Positions 34,682 through 44,026 of a stretch of 64,000 bases of DNA are shown here, piece after piece. The position numbers were made by a program, and so were the translations under genes. Positions within the stretch are counted from its first letter, which is position 1, and each line of letters opens with the position of its first letter. The DNA is from Tidjanibacter sp. (GTDB taxonomy: Bacteria > Bacteroidota > Bacteroidia > Bacteroidales > Rikenellaceae), in contig JAGBFH010000010.1 of the NCBI GenBank assembly GCA_017936605.1, forward strand, positions 1 to 64,000, written 5' to 3'. The notes below the pieces were generated by a model that worked only from the letters and a program-made list of their open reading frames with translations, was not told the DNA's origin and did no database searches.

Positions 34682-34719
34682 AATCTTCTTTTTTTATGGG
34701 GTTGATGTTTTATTCAATC

Positions 34720-35310
34720 TTAGAACGAAATGAGCGAATAGACGGGAGCAATCTTCTCCAACAACTCCTTGCCGTGGAGGAAGCTCAGGTCGGCCAAGAA
34801 GATGAACTCCCTGACCTTCACGGGATACTCCACACCATCTTTCTCGACGGTGAGGGCCTCGAGGTGTTTGGCCATCTCCACAGCCGTGCCACCCGTTGCC
34901 AGGATGTCGTCGAGAATCGATATCTCCACCACACCATTGGTTACCTGGGCGTTCTGGAGGTCGCTCTTGCGGAAGAAGAGGCTATCCTCGCCATACTCCT
35001 TGATGATGGATACCTTCTGGAGGTCGCCCTCGTTTGCGGGCAACTTGCCGTTCTTGCGGAAGGTAATGAGGTTGTGGGCCTTGGAGCCGGTCACCAGCAG
35101 GGGTGCAGCAAAGAGGAAGCCACGAGCCTCGGGAGCCGCCACATTGGGGGTGGTAAGGTGGTTGCCGAGCTCCTCGATAATCACACCAAAGGTCTCTGCG
35201 TCACTGAGCAGGGGGAGCAGGTCCACGAAATTCACGCCCTCCTTGGGCCAATCGGGATAGAATTTAATCAGTTTCTTTGCCTCTTCGAGGGTAACTTTGT
35301 TCTGTTTCAT
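34720..35310 (-). CDS. apt: Adenine phosphoribosyltransferase-like protein
   Basis: The 196-residue type I phosphoribosyltransferase has the PRPP-binding motif ISILDDILATGGTAVEMA, preceded by APEARGFLFAAPL and the FRKNGKLP loop as in Apt. DWPKEGVNFVDLLPLL near the N terminus is also Apt-like. It probably salvages adenine to AMP. At 196 residues it is slightly longer than the common 170-180, because of an insertion before the PRPP motif. Confidence 0.88.
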   Translation of the reverse strand: MKQNKVTLEEAKKLIKFYPDWPKEGVNFVDLLPLLSDAETFGVIIEELGNHLTTPNVAAPEARGFLFAAPLLVTGSKAHNLITFRKNGKLPANEGDLQKVSIIKEYGEDSLFFRKSDLQNAQVTNGVVEISILDDILATGGTAVEMAKHLEALTVEKDGVEYPVKVREFIFLADLSFLHGKELLEKIAPVYSLISF

Positions 35311-35751
35311 TATGCTGTTATCTCTATTTAGTTTCTAACCAACCTTCAAAAATACACTTTTTTGCGAAAAAAACAAAATTCCACCGAGGGAACAAAAATG
35401 AGTCGTTGCATTTTTTCTACTTTATGTCCCCCGCATTTTATAATTTATGAGAACCACATCTCTCTATGGATACAAATAGAGGCAGCTTAGCAAATGCCCT
35501 CTACAAATTGCCGTGTTTAGTGGTCACCGAGGAAAGCGTATGTCACAACGGTTTTTTTGACTATAATTTAATCATCAAGTCAATTATAATTGAGTGTTCT
35601 CAAGCAATGATGAAAAGATACTTGCAGCTTGGAGCAGAATGGTCGAACAACATCATAGCAAAACGCACCAAATATGACATAAAACTTATGTTACCATATC
35701 GAAAAAAGATGTAACTTTGGGGTGGAAAAACACTAACTAATAATTACTCGT
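35311..35751. other. AT-rich intergenic stretch before pncB
   Basis: The 441 bases are clearly more AT-rich than their neighbours. An open frame of 82 codons at 35466-35714 exists on the plus strand, but it has no recognisable domain, atypical codon use and no convincing start. TAACTTTG at 35712-35719 is a probable -7 box for pncB. It may hold a degraded gene; nothing firmer can be said. Confidence 0.4.
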
Positions 35752-36936
35752 ATGGTAATTCGTTCAATTCTCGAAAACGATCTCTACAAGTTTTCGATGT
35801 CGCACTACTATCAGGTGCACTATCCAAACGCCTGGGGAGCCTTCACATTCCACGACCGCAACAACACCCAATACACCGAGGAGTTTGTGGCAGCCCTGAA
35901 AGAGGAGTTCGCCTCGCTCGCTACGCTCTCACTACAGCAGTCCGAGTTCGACTGGGCTGTGAGAACCATCACCTACATCCCTCAGTGTTTCTGGGAGTGG
36001 CTCTGTCACTTCAGATTTGACCCCGAGAGAATCAACATCTGGCTCGACCAGGAGCGTCATCTGCACATCGAAGTTGCCGACCTGATGTACAAGGTTACCT
36101 TCTACGAAATCCCCATCCTCTCGATAGTCTCCGAGCTCTACCATCGCTACATAGGCGACGGCTACCAGACGCGCGAGGAGCTTCTGGAGGTGATGACACC
36201 CCGCTTGGAGCACAAGGTGGCACTGGCCAAGAAGCACAACCTCTTTTTTGCCGATTTCGGTATGCGTCGCCGTTTCAACACAGCCTCGGAGGAGATTGTT
36301 CTGGAGTATATGAAGGAGCACTGCCCAACATTCGCGGGCACCTCGACGGTGGCTCTGGCAATGAAATACAACCTGAGGCCCATCGGCACAATGGCCCATG
36401 AGTGCTTTATGTTCCAGGCGGCCGTACACACCCCCAAGGAGGCCAACTATCAGGTGATGGAGCGCTGGGTGGATGTCTACGACGGCTACCTGGGCACGGT
36501 GCTTACCGATACATACACGGTGGATGCTTTCCTGCGCAACTTCTCAATGAAACTCGCCAAACTCTACGACGGCGTGCGCCACGATAGCGGCGACCCTAAA
36601 CTCTTTGGCGATAGGATTATCAAGAAGTATGAGTCCTATGGCATCGACCCCCAGAGCAAGACGATAGTCTTCTCCGACGGCCTCAACTTCGAAGCTGCGG
36701 CCGAGATCAAGGAGTACTTTGCGGGCCGCATAAAGACCACCTTCGGCATCGGCACCAACCTCACCTGTGACCTGCCCAATGTAAGGCCGATGAATATCGT
36801 GATGAAGCTCAAGGAGTGCCGCATAAACGAGCGCCAGCCCATCTATGGCTGTGTGAAACTGAGCGATGTTCCCGGCAAAGCAATCGGCACCAAAGAGGAC
36901 ATCGAGAACTACAAGTACCAACTCGGCATAAAGTAG
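35752..36936 (+). CDS. pncB: Nicotinate phosphoribosyltransferase
   Basis: The 394-residue enzyme makes nicotinate mononucleotide in NAD salvage. Family segments are SILENDLYKFSMSHYYQ, FADFGMRRRFN, FAGTSTVALAMKY, PIGTMAHECFMFQAA with the conserved histidine, GVRHDSGDP, VFSDGLNFEAA and FGIGTNLTCD. Length and motif order are typical. It is monocistronic between an AT-rich leader and the hairpin at 36967. Confidence 0.97.
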   Translation: MVIRSILENDLYKFSMSHYYQVHYPNAWGAFTFHDRNNTQYTEEFVAALKEEFASLATLSLQQSEFDWAVRTITYIPQCFWEWLCHFRFDPERINIWLDQERHLHIEVADLMYKVTFYEIPILSIVSELYHRYIGDGYQTREELLEVMTPRLEHKVALAKKHNLFFADFGMRRRFNTASEEIVLEYMKEHCPTFAGTSTVALAMKYNLRPIGTMAHECFMFQAAVHTPKEANYQVMERWVDVYDGYLGTVLTDTYTVDAFLRNFSMKLAKLYDGVRHDSGDPKLFGDRIIKKYESYGIDPQSKTIVFSDGLNFEAAAEIKEYFAGRIKTTFGIGTNLTCDLPNVRPMNIVMKLKECRINERQPIYGCVKLSDVPGKAIGTKEDIENYKYQLGIK

Positions 36937-36966
36937 CCCTCGGGCACACATTTTCATATAAACAAC

Positions 36967-37000
36967 AACTCACGGGTATTAAAATTAATACCCGTGAGTT
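36967..37000. terminator. Hairpin of the ACTCACGGGTAT family
   Basis: A perfect 15-base stem, AACTCACGGGTATTA with its complement, closes on a 4-base loop 30 bases after the pncB stop. The core stem sequence is shared with hairpins at 2651, 33805 and 46818. Confidence 0.8.
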
Positions 37001-37019
37001 GTGTTGGTGGTCTATTGTT

Positions 37020-37079
37020 CGTTGGTGGTCGGTCGGCGAGCGACGGTTGACGGTTGACGGTCAGTCGACGGTCGGCGGT
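37020..37079. repeat. GACGGTT/GGTCGGC heptamer cluster
   Basis: Tandem 7-base words (GTCGGTC, GACGGTT twice, GACGGTC) run directly up to the stop of the HAD gene. Similar words flank the 9-base arrays elsewhere in the window. Confidence 0.7.
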
Positions 37080-37673
37080 TTAGAGGCTCTCCACAAGGGC
37101 GCGGACTCTATCGGGGCCGTCACCGTTGCAGTCGTAGGTGACCGTGTGGATGCCAAAGCGCGAGGCTGCCTCCGTATTGGCCGCCTTATCGTCGGCAAAG
37201 ACCGTCTCGCTCGGCTCCAGGGAGTAGCGCGAAAGGATGGTCTCGTATATCTTCGCGTCGGGCTTATTGACCCTCTCCTGGTAGGACACCACCGCGCCAT
37301 CGAAGAGTTCGAAGATGGGGAACTTCAGCAGCTCGGCGTAGAACTCCTTGGACATATTCGAAAGCACATAGCATCTTATACCCTTGGCTTTGAGCTCCCT
37401 GATGAGTCTTTCCGTCTCGGGGATGGGTTGCAGGAGTTCCAGCAGACGCTGAACCTGCTCATTGGCATCCTCAAGCGTCAGGTTATAGTCCTCGGCAAGC
37501 ATACGGGTAACCTCCTCGCGGGTGTAGGTGCCCCTATCGAACTCACTCCAATATTCGGGGAAAGCCTCATCGGCCGAGATGAAGGCGAAAGTGTTGCCCA
37601 GCACCTCCCCCAAGCGTTTGAAATCACGACCCAGCACAACGCCGCCAAGGTCGAAAATCACATTCTTAATCAT
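37080..37673 (-). CDS. HAD-superfamily phosphatase (YihX-like)
   Basis: The 197-residue product has motif I IFDLGGVVL (Asp nucleophile variant DLGGV), motif II VLSNMS, the motif III lysine in NKPDAKIYE and motif IV VFADDKAANTEAA. A small helical cap follows motif I. This is the pattern of YihX/HAD-IA sugar-phosphate phosphatases. The exact substrate cannot be deduced. It ends directly at a heptamer repeat and lies 31 bases upstream of the tsaE stop, in the same direction. Confidence 0.9.
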   Translation of the reverse strand: MIKNVIFDLGGVVLGRDFKRLGEVLGNTFAFISADEAFPEYWSEFDRGTYTREEVTRMLAEDYNLTLEDANEQVQRLLELLQPIPETERLIRELKAKGIRCYVLSNMSKEFYAELLKFPIFELFDGAVVSYQERVNKPDAKIYETILSRYSLEPSETVFADDKAANTEAASRFGIHTVTYDCNGDGPDRVRALVESL

Positions 37674-37704
37674 CTACTATATATTTGGTGTTAGTAAAAC
37701 TCCT

Positions 37705-38121
37705 TTAGTCAATCTCTATGCGGCGTTTGGTGGGGCTTAGGACCTCAATCGAAACCGTCATCACATCGTCGGGCAGCAGCTCCTCAATCTTCTCCGACCA
37801 CTCCACAAGGCAGAGCCCATCGGAGTAGAAATACTCCTCATAGCCCATATCGAAGGCTTCCTCGGGGCGCTCTATGCGGTAGAAGTCGAAGTGGTATATG
37901 GGCCTGCCATCGGCCGCATCGTAGCGATTGACCAGAGCAAAAGTGGGGCTCGTCACCACATCCTCGCTGCCCAGACGGGCGCATATCTCCTTGATGAGCG
38001 TGGTCTTACCCGCACCCATAGCACCAAAAAAGGCTATCACATTCCTGCCGTCCAACGCACCGATAATCTCCTCGGCCGCCTCGGCAACATCTCCCAATCC
38101 GTTTACATTTATCTCTTTCAT
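37705..38121 (-). CDS. tsaE: tRNA threonylcarbamoyladenosine ATPase TsaE
   Basis: The 138-residue product starts at 38121. Longer in-frame readings pick up a Lys/Ala-rich translation of repeat DNA and were rejected. The P-loop is GAMGAGKTTLIK, followed by TSPTFALVNRY and HFDFYRIERPEEAFDMGYEEYF, then LVEWSEKIEELLP, all TsaE hallmarks. It supports t6A modification of ANN-decoding tRNAs with TsaB, TsaC and TsaD. Confidence 0.96.
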   Translation of the reverse strand: MKEINVNGLGDVAEAAEEIIGALDGRNVIAFFGAMGAGKTTLIKEICARLGSEDVVTSPTFALVNRYDAADGRPIYHFDFYRIERPEEAFDMGYEEYFYSDGLCLVEWSEKIEELLPDDVMTVSIEVLSPTKRRIEID

Positions 38122-38649
38122 CTTTTCTTTACTTTCGCTTTTCGCACCTTTTTTCTTTCGCGCCTTTTCTTTCGCAGCTTTTTCTTTCGCAGCTTTTTGT
38201 AAAAAGCTGCACCAAAAACTTTTAGGAGATACTTCGTATCTCTGTATTTGCTCTACCCTATTTCGGAGCCTCCCTAACAAAAGTGCCACTCTGGCACAAA
38301 AGGCGCCCCAAAAATTTTTAGGTGATACTTCGTATCTCTGTAACCCAATGCCGTAATTCTACCTACCGCCTTGCTTCGGAGCCACCAGTACTCGCTGGCA
38401 CCGTTGTGCCCGTTGTGCCCGTTGCGACTCTTAACAGACCTCTCCCGCCCTTCGGGCACCCTCCCCTAACTTAGGGGAGGGAATTATAATTTTTGGTTGT
38501 CAGCTTTCAGTTTGCTTTTTGGCCCTTTCGGCCCTTTTGGCCCTTTCTCAACATTCAACAGACCTCTCCCGCCCCTCGGGCACCCTCCCCTAACTTAGGG
38601 GAGGGAATTATAATTTTCAATTGTCAATTTTCAATTTTCAATTGTCATC
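38122..38649. repeat. Repeat-filled gap between porX and tsaE
   Basis: From left to right: a TTTCGCAGCTTT tandem; two diverged copies of a block with CCAAAAACTTTTAGG and GATACTTCGTATCTCTGTA (near 38211-38245 and 38309-38342); a GTTGTGCCC triplet; and two near-identical copies of CAGACCTCTCCCGCCC-TCGGGCACC with the palindrome CTCCCCTAACTTAGGGGAG (about 38434-38493 and 38558-38617), separated by GGCCCTTT words. It ends in TTTTCAATTGTC words. No gene was found. Confidence 0.8.
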
Positions 38650-40212
38650 TTATAATTTGGGTCGCAGAACGATATAGGGCACCAACATCTCCTCCATCGA
38701 CACGCCGCCGTGCTGGAAGGTGCCGCGATAGTAGCGTATAAACTGGTTTGCATTGTTCGGATAGGTCAAGAAGTCCTTTCCGAGTGCAAAGATATAACTA
38801 CTTGTGAGATTTCCTTGCGGAAGTTGTGCCTCTTCGGGGCGGGTAATCTCAAAAACCTCCTTGGGGTTGTAGTTCAGGTTGCGGCCCGTCTTGTAGCGTA
38901 TGTTGGTCGAGGTCTCCCTGTCGCCCTGCACCTTCACGGGGTTCTCCACGCGAGTGGTGCCGTGGTCGGAGGTGATGATGACCGTGTGGCCCGCCTCGGC
39001 CAGCAGGCGCAACATCACAAAGAGTTCCGAGTGCTCAAACCACGAGCGCGTCAGCGAGCGGAAGGCGGCCTCATCCTCCGAGAGCTCGCGTATGATCTCC
39101 GTCTCGGTGCGTGCGTGGGAGAGGATGTCGAGGAAGTTGTAGACGATGACCGACAGGTCCATATCCTTCACTCTCTGGAAGTTGTCCACGAGTTTGCGGC
39201 CCGCCTCTGGCTTTATGAGTTTGTCGAACGACACCCTCCACTGCTTGCCCGCACGAGAGAGCTGACGGCGCAGGAACTCCTCCTCATACTTATTCTTGGC
39301 CCCATCCTCATTGTCGTTGAGCCACTTGTCGGGCATAAGTTTATCTATGGCCAGGGGCATAAGGCCCGCAAAGAGCGCATTGCGTGCATACTGCGTGGCG
39401 GTGGGCAGGATGCTGCAATAGAACTCCTCGGTGAAGATATCGAACATAGGCCACAGCAGGGGCCAGATGGTGCGCCACTGATCGTAGCGGAAGTTGTCGA
39501 TGACCAGCAGTGTCACCTTGCCACCCGCGGCCTCCACATCGGGGATTATCTTGTTGCGGAAGAGGGTGTGGGACATTGTGGGCCTGGCCTCATCGCGGGC
39601 GTTGACCCACCCCAGATAGTTGCGGCGTATGAACTTGCCGAACTCGGTTTCGGCCTCACTCTTCTGATAGGAGAGGATGTCGCGCACGCTCCTGTCCGAC
39701 GACTCGGTGAGCTCCATCTCCCAGCTCACCAGCTTGCGGTAGATGGCACACCAGTCCGCAAAGTTTCGGGCCTCGCCGAGCGAGAGGCTTATCTTGCCGA
39801 ACTCGGCCCTATAGTCGGCCGTAGTCTGCTCGGTGACGAGTTGTTCGCGGTGGACATTCTTTTTGATGGAGAGCAGCACCTGATTGGGGTTGATGGGTTT
39901 TATGAGGTAGTCGGCGATTTTGGAGCCTATGGCCTTGTCCATAATATTCTCCTCCTCGCTCTTGGTGACCATAATCACGGGTGTCGAGGGCCTCACCTCC
40001 TTGATCTGTGGCAGGGTCTCGAGGCCCGTCATTCCGGGCATCATCTCGTCCAGAATGATAAGGTCATAGGGGGTTGTGCGGGCCATATCGACCGCATCGT
40101 AGCCGTTGTTGCAGGTGTCCACCTCGTAGCCCTTGCCTCGCAGAAAGAGGATGTGGGGCTTGAGGAGTTCCACCTCATCGTCGACCCAGAGTATGCTCAC
40201 TTCGTTATTCAT
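38650..40212 (-). CDS. porX: PorX-type response regulator with PglZ phosphodiesterase domain
   Basis: The 520-residue product has a receiver domain (VDDE at 10-13, phospho-acceptor Asp55 in IILDEMMPG, Lys105 in IKPINPNQ) and a C-terminal PglZ/alkaline-phosphatase-like domain (LLVIDNFRYDQW, SILPTATQYARNALFAG, IITSDHGTTRVENP). This layout defines PorX, which with PorY regulates type IX secretion genes in Bacteroidetes and can hydrolyse cyclic oligonucleotides in characterised homologues. No porY or type IX structural gene is in the window. Repeats separate it from tsaE on the same strand. Confidence 0.92.
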   Translation of the reverse strand: MNNEVSILWVDDEVELLKPHILFLRGKGYEVDTCNNGYDAVDMARTTPYDLIILDEMMPGMTGLETLPQIKEVRPSTPVIMVTKSEEENIMDKAIGSKIADYLIKPINPNQVLLSIKKNVHREQLVTEQTTADYRAEFGKISLSLGEARNFADWCAIYRKLVSWEMELTESSDRSVRDILSYQKSEAETEFGKFIRRNYLGWVNARDEARPTMSHTLFRNKIIPDVEAAGGKVTLLVIDNFRYDQWRTIWPLLWPMFDIFTEEFYCSILPTATQYARNALFAGLMPLAIDKLMPDKWLNDNEDGAKNKYEEEFLRRQLSRAGKQWRVSFDKLIKPEAGRKLVDNFQRVKDMDLSVIVYNFLDILSHARTETEIIRELSEDEAAFRSLTRSWFEHSELFVMLRLLAEAGHTVIITSDHGTTRVENPVKVQGDRETSTNIRYKTGRNLNYNPKEVFEITRPEEAQLPQGNLTSSYIFALGKDFLTYPNNANQFIRYYRGTFQHGGVSMEEMLVPYIVLRPKL

Positions 40213-40328
40213 AGTGGTATGTTTGCCTTAATTTATGTAAAAATTGACCTCCAAACTACAATAATAATGCAGAAAGAGGTCAATTTATTGTGTGGCGCAA
40301 GAGCCAAAAGCCCTCTTGGGGGTGGTGG

Positions 40329-41405
40329 CTACTCCTTGGTCTGCTTTGTCTTGTTCTCGTTGCGCTCCACGCGGCGTGTGCGCTCGGTGCGGCGACGACG
40401 CAAGGCCACCTTCACACTCGAGGCTGCCCTACCCGTCACGACATTGTCGATGGCAATCATCGTGTTGTCGAAGAACTTGCGGAAAGGCTTAGCTCCCCTC
40501 TCCAGACCGCGGGTGTGGCGCTCGGTCTTGTGGGGGTACATATCGGGGATGGTAATCATAATGCCCGTCTCCTCCACATCGCCAAAGTCGGGATTGATGA
40601 CGGTCGAGAAGACCATCATTGAGGGCGACACGCTCATATAGGAGCTAATCATTGGGGGCACAAACTCGCCCCTCTCCTTGAGCTCGCGCAGCAGAATCTT
40701 GTGGTCCTCGGCGTAGTCCTCGCCGGTGAAGAGGCGCTCCATAGACTCTACATTGATGTTCATCTCCAGAGGATGGATGGGCTCCAACAGCCCCTCCTTT
40801 GCGGGGAAGTGCTTGTGGAGGAAGTACATAAGCATATTGCGGGCCTCCACATTGTAGTGGCCATACATAGTCACCTTGCCGAAGAAGTATTTTTTGTCGG
40901 GGTGGTTCACGATGATAGCGCCCAGACCATCCCAGATGTTATCCATCACATAGAGGCTCTTGGCATTGGCCCTTGTGCTCTGGTAGTTGGGGTGTACATA
41001 GCTGCGGCCCAGCTCAATGGCATAGGGGAGATAGTCGCGGCGGAACTCGTCGGAGAAGCGGAAGTAGTGCTCGGTGGAGAGGTGTTTCTGGTCGCCGCTC
41101 TGGCAGATGATGAAGCGGTAGCCGCCCACAATCTCCTTTGCCGCGGGGTCCCACACCACCAGCTGCTGGTAGCCGTCGGGTGCCAAATCCTCGGCATCAA
41201 TATCGACCTCCTCGCCGGTGCCACCTCCCGCGCTACGGAAGGCCCACTCCCTCAGGCGGCCAATCTCCCTCATCACATTGGGGCACTCGGCAGCCGTCAC
41301 TACATAGATTTCATTGCCGGCGCGGTTGGTTTCGCGCAGGAATCTCGACTCATTGAGCTCCTCCATCAGCAGGGCTCGCGATACGGGTTTTATGATAGAT
41401 TTCAT
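40329..41405 (-). CDS. glsB: Amino-acid N-acyltransferase for glycine/ornithine-type lipids
   Basis: The 358-residue OlsB/hemolysin-like GNAT protein has YRFIICQ, RRDYLPYAIELGRSYVHPNYQ and a Lys/Arg-rich C-terminal tail (VALRRRRTERTRRVERNENK). In Bacteroides the GlsB enzyme adds a 3-hydroxy fatty acid to glycine, and GlsA then O-acylates it. The acyltransferase gene directly upstream on the same strand (36 bases away) supports that assignment. Commensal glycine lipids and serine dipeptide lipids depend on this pair. Confidence 0.85.
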   Translation of the reverse strand: MKSIIKPVSRALLMEELNESRFLRETNRAGNEIYVVTAAECPNVMREIGRLREWAFRSAGGGTGEEVDIDAEDLAPDGYQQLVVWDPAAKEIVGGYRFIICQSGDQKHLSTEHYFRFSDEFRRDYLPYAIELGRSYVHPNYQSTRANAKSLYVMDNIWDGLGAIIVNHPDKKYFFGKVTMYGHYNVEARNMLMYFLHKHFPAKEGLLEPIHPLEMNINVESMERLFTGEDYAEDHKILLRELKERGEFVPPMISSYMSVSPSMMVFSTVINPDFGDVEETGIMITIPDMYPHKTERHTRGLERGAKPFRKFFDNTMIAIDNVVTGRAASSVKVALRRRRTERTRRVERNENKTKQTKE

Positions 41406-41441
41406 AGCTTTTCTCCTCCTATTTTTTCCAACTAACTACAC

Positions 41442-42266
41442 CTATTTATTGCATTGTGCGGCCATTTCATAGACCCTGCTCCTGACATATTCTGCCCTGA
41501 CACTGTGGGACTCCATCTCGGCCAGTTGTTCGTGGCTGATGGGGGTGCCGATGTGCAGAACGATGTGTTTGCCCTTCTGCTTGAACATCTCGTCTACGAG
41601 GTAGAGCATCTCGACATTCATCTTGATGCCGAGGCGCTTACGCCAGATGGCGATGTTGTAGAAGCGTTTGGAGAGCTGTCCCTCCACAAAGACGGGCACC
41701 ACATCCCTCTTGTGCTGCACAGCCTTCTTCACGAAGTTGGTGTGCCACTCCAGGTCCACAATCTTGCCCTTGATTTTACGCGAGCAGAGGCCTGCAGGGA
41801 AGGTCTGGATGGGCACATCGCTTGCGAAGGTCTCCTCGAAGATGCGCACCGCCTCACGCGACTGCTTGCCGTGCTTATTGACGGGCAGGAAGATGGGTTT
41901 CAGCGGCTCGACAAACAGCAGCAGGTCGTTGCTGATGCTCTTGGCGTCGCCCAGATGTTTCTCAATCTCCTGTGCCAAAATCACGCCATCCATACCACCA
42001 AAGGGGTGGTTGGAGGCGAAGATGTAGCGACCCTCCTTGGGCACACGCTCCATACCCTCCACGGTCCAAGTCACTCCCATATCGCCAAGGGCGGCACGGA
42101 TGAACTCAAAGGGGGGCAGATTGCCGTGCTTGGCAAGAATCTGATTAATCTCCTGCTGATGAACAATCTTAATGAGGTAACGAATCAAAAAGCGGGGTAG
42201 CTTTTTTGCAAGTTTGGGGGCCTTACTGGCCAGCACTTTCTCTATATCTATCTGCATAGTTGACAT
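41442..42266 (-). CDS. glsA: PlsC-like O-acyltransferase for glycine lipids
   Basis: The 274-residue product starts at 42266 or at the ATG three codons later; upstream in-frame codons are out of character. It has acyltransferase motif I as SNHPFGGMDG (H-x5-D form), motif III FPAGLCSRK and VPVFVEG. It lies directly upstream of glsB with a 36-base gap, matching the gls pair of Bacteroides. A general 1-acylglycerol-phosphate acyltransferase is the alternative. Confidence 0.85.
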   Translation of the reverse strand: MSTMQIDIEKVLASKAPKLAKKLPRFLIRYLIKIVHQQEINQILAKHGNLPPFEFIRAALGDMGVTWTVEGMERVPKEGRYIFASNHPFGGMDGVILAQEIEKHLGDAKSISNDLLLFVEPLKPIFLPVNKHGKQSREAVRIFEETFASDVPIQTFPAGLCSRKIKGKIVDLEWHTNFVKKAVQHKRDVVPVFVEGQLSKRFYNIAIWRKRLGIKMNVEMLYLVDEMFKQKGKHIVLHIGTPISHEQLAEMESHSVRAEYVRSRVYEMAAQCNK

Positions 42267-42431
42267 AGTGTTTTCTGTTCCAACTTCGGGCGGGGCACTT
42301 GGGTCAGATGTGTGTGGTGCGCCTCCACCTACAAAAGACAAATGTACGCTTTTTTTGCAAATTATCCACTTTTGCCTCCAAAAAGGAGTTATTCTCGCGC
42401 GCGAGTGGGTGGATTTAATGGGGCCCGCGGT

Positions 42432-43124
42432 CTAAAAATCCTCGCCAAAGCGTTTGCGCAAGATACCCTCGTCATCCTTGATGCTCTCGCGCATCCAACT
42501 ATAAAGGAGTCTGCTCTGCTCCTCTTCCGAGAGCCTCCAATCTACATCGCTGCGGTGGAGCCTCTCCACAAAATTCTGTATGAGAATCGCCGCACAAGCC
42601 GACACATTCAGACTCTCCACAAAGCCATACATCGGTATCTTAACGAACTCATCGGCCACGGCCATAATCTCGGGCGAAATGCCCTGCTTCTCGGTGCCGA
42701 AGACAAGGCAGAAGGGGCCCGCCGTAACATCGAAACCCTCGGGTGTGAGGTCGTCGGTGTGGGGCGTGGCGGCCACAATGCGGTAGCCCTCACCCTTGAG
42801 GTGGGCAACGGCCTCGGCAGTGGTCTTGTGGCGCAGGATGTCTACCCACTTATCCGTACCCCTTACGATGTGCGTATTGGCCTGAAAACCACACAGAAAC
42901 TCTATGGCGTGGAGTTGCTGAACGCCAAATGCCTCGCAGTGGCGCACCAGAGCGCTTGCGTTCTGAGGATGAAAGGTATTCTCGGCGCAGACGGTCATAT
43001 ACTTGGTCCTGTCGCCCACCACGCGGCGCATCGTCTGGAACCTCTCGGGGAGCATAAACTCCGCAAGGTAGGCTATGCGCTCATCGTACCAACTCTTCTC
43101 TCTATCTGTATTTGCCATCGTCAT
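42432..43124 (-). CDS. trmH: SpoU-family RNA 2'-O-methyltransferase
   Basis: The 230-residue product starts at 43124 (or two codons later at 43118). SpoU motifs are AENTFHPQNASALVRHCEAFGV, FCLVFGTEKQGIS and MYGFVESLNVSACAAILIQNF. These fit TrmH, which methylates G18 of tRNA; an rRNA target cannot be excluded. Its start overlaps the rsgA end by about 20 bases, so the two are translationally coupled. Confidence 0.9.
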   Translation of the reverse strand: MTMANTDREKSWYDERIAYLAEFMLPERFQTMRRVVGDRTKYMTVCAENTFHPQNASALVRHCEAFGVQQLHAIEFLCGFQANTHIVRGTDKWVDILRHKTTAEAVAHLKGEGYRIVAATPHTDDLTPEGFDVTAGPFCLVFGTEKQGISPEIMAVADEFVKIPMYGFVESLNVSACAAILIQNFVERLHRSDVDWRLSEEEQSRLLYSWMRESIKDDEGILRKRFGEDF

Positions 43125-44019
43125 CGAGCATTTTGAGGTAACTTTCATAGCGGCTCTCAGAGATAACGCCATCCGCAACCGCCTCCAGGACAGCACAATG
43201 GGGCTCGTGTGTGTGGGTACAATTATAGAACTTACACCCCTGACTCACCCTCATAATCTCTGGGAAGTAGTGGTAGAGCTCCTCGGGTTTGATGTCCAGC
43301 AGGCCGAAGCCGCGGATGCCCGGGGTGTCTATCAGTCGGCCGCCAAACGAGAGGTTATACACACGCGAGAAGGTCGTGGTGTGCTTGCCCTGATGGTGGG
43401 CCTCGGAGATTTGGCCCGTCTTGGCCGCAGCCGAGGGCTCAATGGCGTTCACGAGCGTAGACTTGCCCACACCCGAGTTGCCCGACAGGAGCGTGGTCTT
43501 ACCCCTGAGGAGCTCCACAACCTCCTCCAAACCCTCGCCCGTCAGAGCCGAGCACTCGATTATTCGGTAGCCCGCCGACTGGTAGACCTCGCGGAAGTGG
43601 GCGAGCAGTTCGGGATGGTGGCGTGCGGTGTCTATCTTATTGAGTATGATGAGGGCGGGCACCTTGTAGGCCTCGCAGGTCACCAGAAATCTATCCACAA
43701 ATTCGGGAGCCGTAACGGGGGCCGCAATGGTCACCACTACAGCCGCACAGTCGATGTTGGCAGCAATGATATGACTCTCCTTGGAGAGGTTGGAGGCGCG
43801 GCGGATGATGTAGTTGCGGCGTGGAGCAATGCCCACAATGGCACCCTCGCCCGCCTCGGAAAACTCCACACGCACCCTATCGCCCACCACCACCGGGGAG
43901 GTGGAACGCACACCCTTCAGGCGCAGTCGCCCGCGGGTGCGGCAGTCGTAAATACGGCCCTCAATCTCGACCTTATACCAACTGCCCGTACTCTCAATAA
44001 CGATTCCCTCTTGTTCCAT
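43102..44019 (-). CDS. rsgA: Ribosome small-subunit GTPase RsgA
   Basis: The 305-residue product starts at 44019. It has an OB-fold (VVVGDRVRVEFSEAGEGAIVGI), a circularly permuted GTPase order with LNKIDTA (G4) before LSGNSGVGKSTLVN (G1) and DTPGIRGFG (G3), and a zinc knuckle with CKFYNCTHTHEPHC. It assists late 30S assembly. It is the middle gene of a cvpA-rsgA-trmH run: cvpA ends 7 bases upstream and trmH overlaps its end. Confidence 0.96.
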   Translation of the reverse strand: MEQEGIVIESTGSWYKVEIEGRIYDCRTRGRLRLKGVRSTSPVVVGDRVRVEFSEAGEGAIVGIAPRRNYIIRRASNLSKESHIIAANIDCAAVVVTIAAPVTAPEFVDRFLVTCEAYKVPALIILNKIDTARHHPELLAHFREVYQSAGYRIIECSALTGEGLEEVVELLRGKTTLLSGNSGVGKSTLVNAIEPSAAAKTGQISEAHHQGKHTTTFSRVYNLSFGGRLIDTPGIRGFGLLDIKPEELYHYFPEIMRVSQGCKFYNCTHTHEPHCAVLEAVADGVISESRYESYLKMLDDDGKYR

Positions 44020-44026
44020 CGTTTTG

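Noticed and set aside
35466..35714. 82-codon open frame in the AT-rich gap before pncB
   Set aside because: No recognisable domain, foreign codon use and weak start context. It is kept only as a note on the intergenic region.
38122..38289. N-terminal extension of TsaE with KAAKEKAAKEK repeats
   Set aside because: The extension translates intergenic TTTCGCAGC repeats; TsaE proteins normally start at the position chosen.
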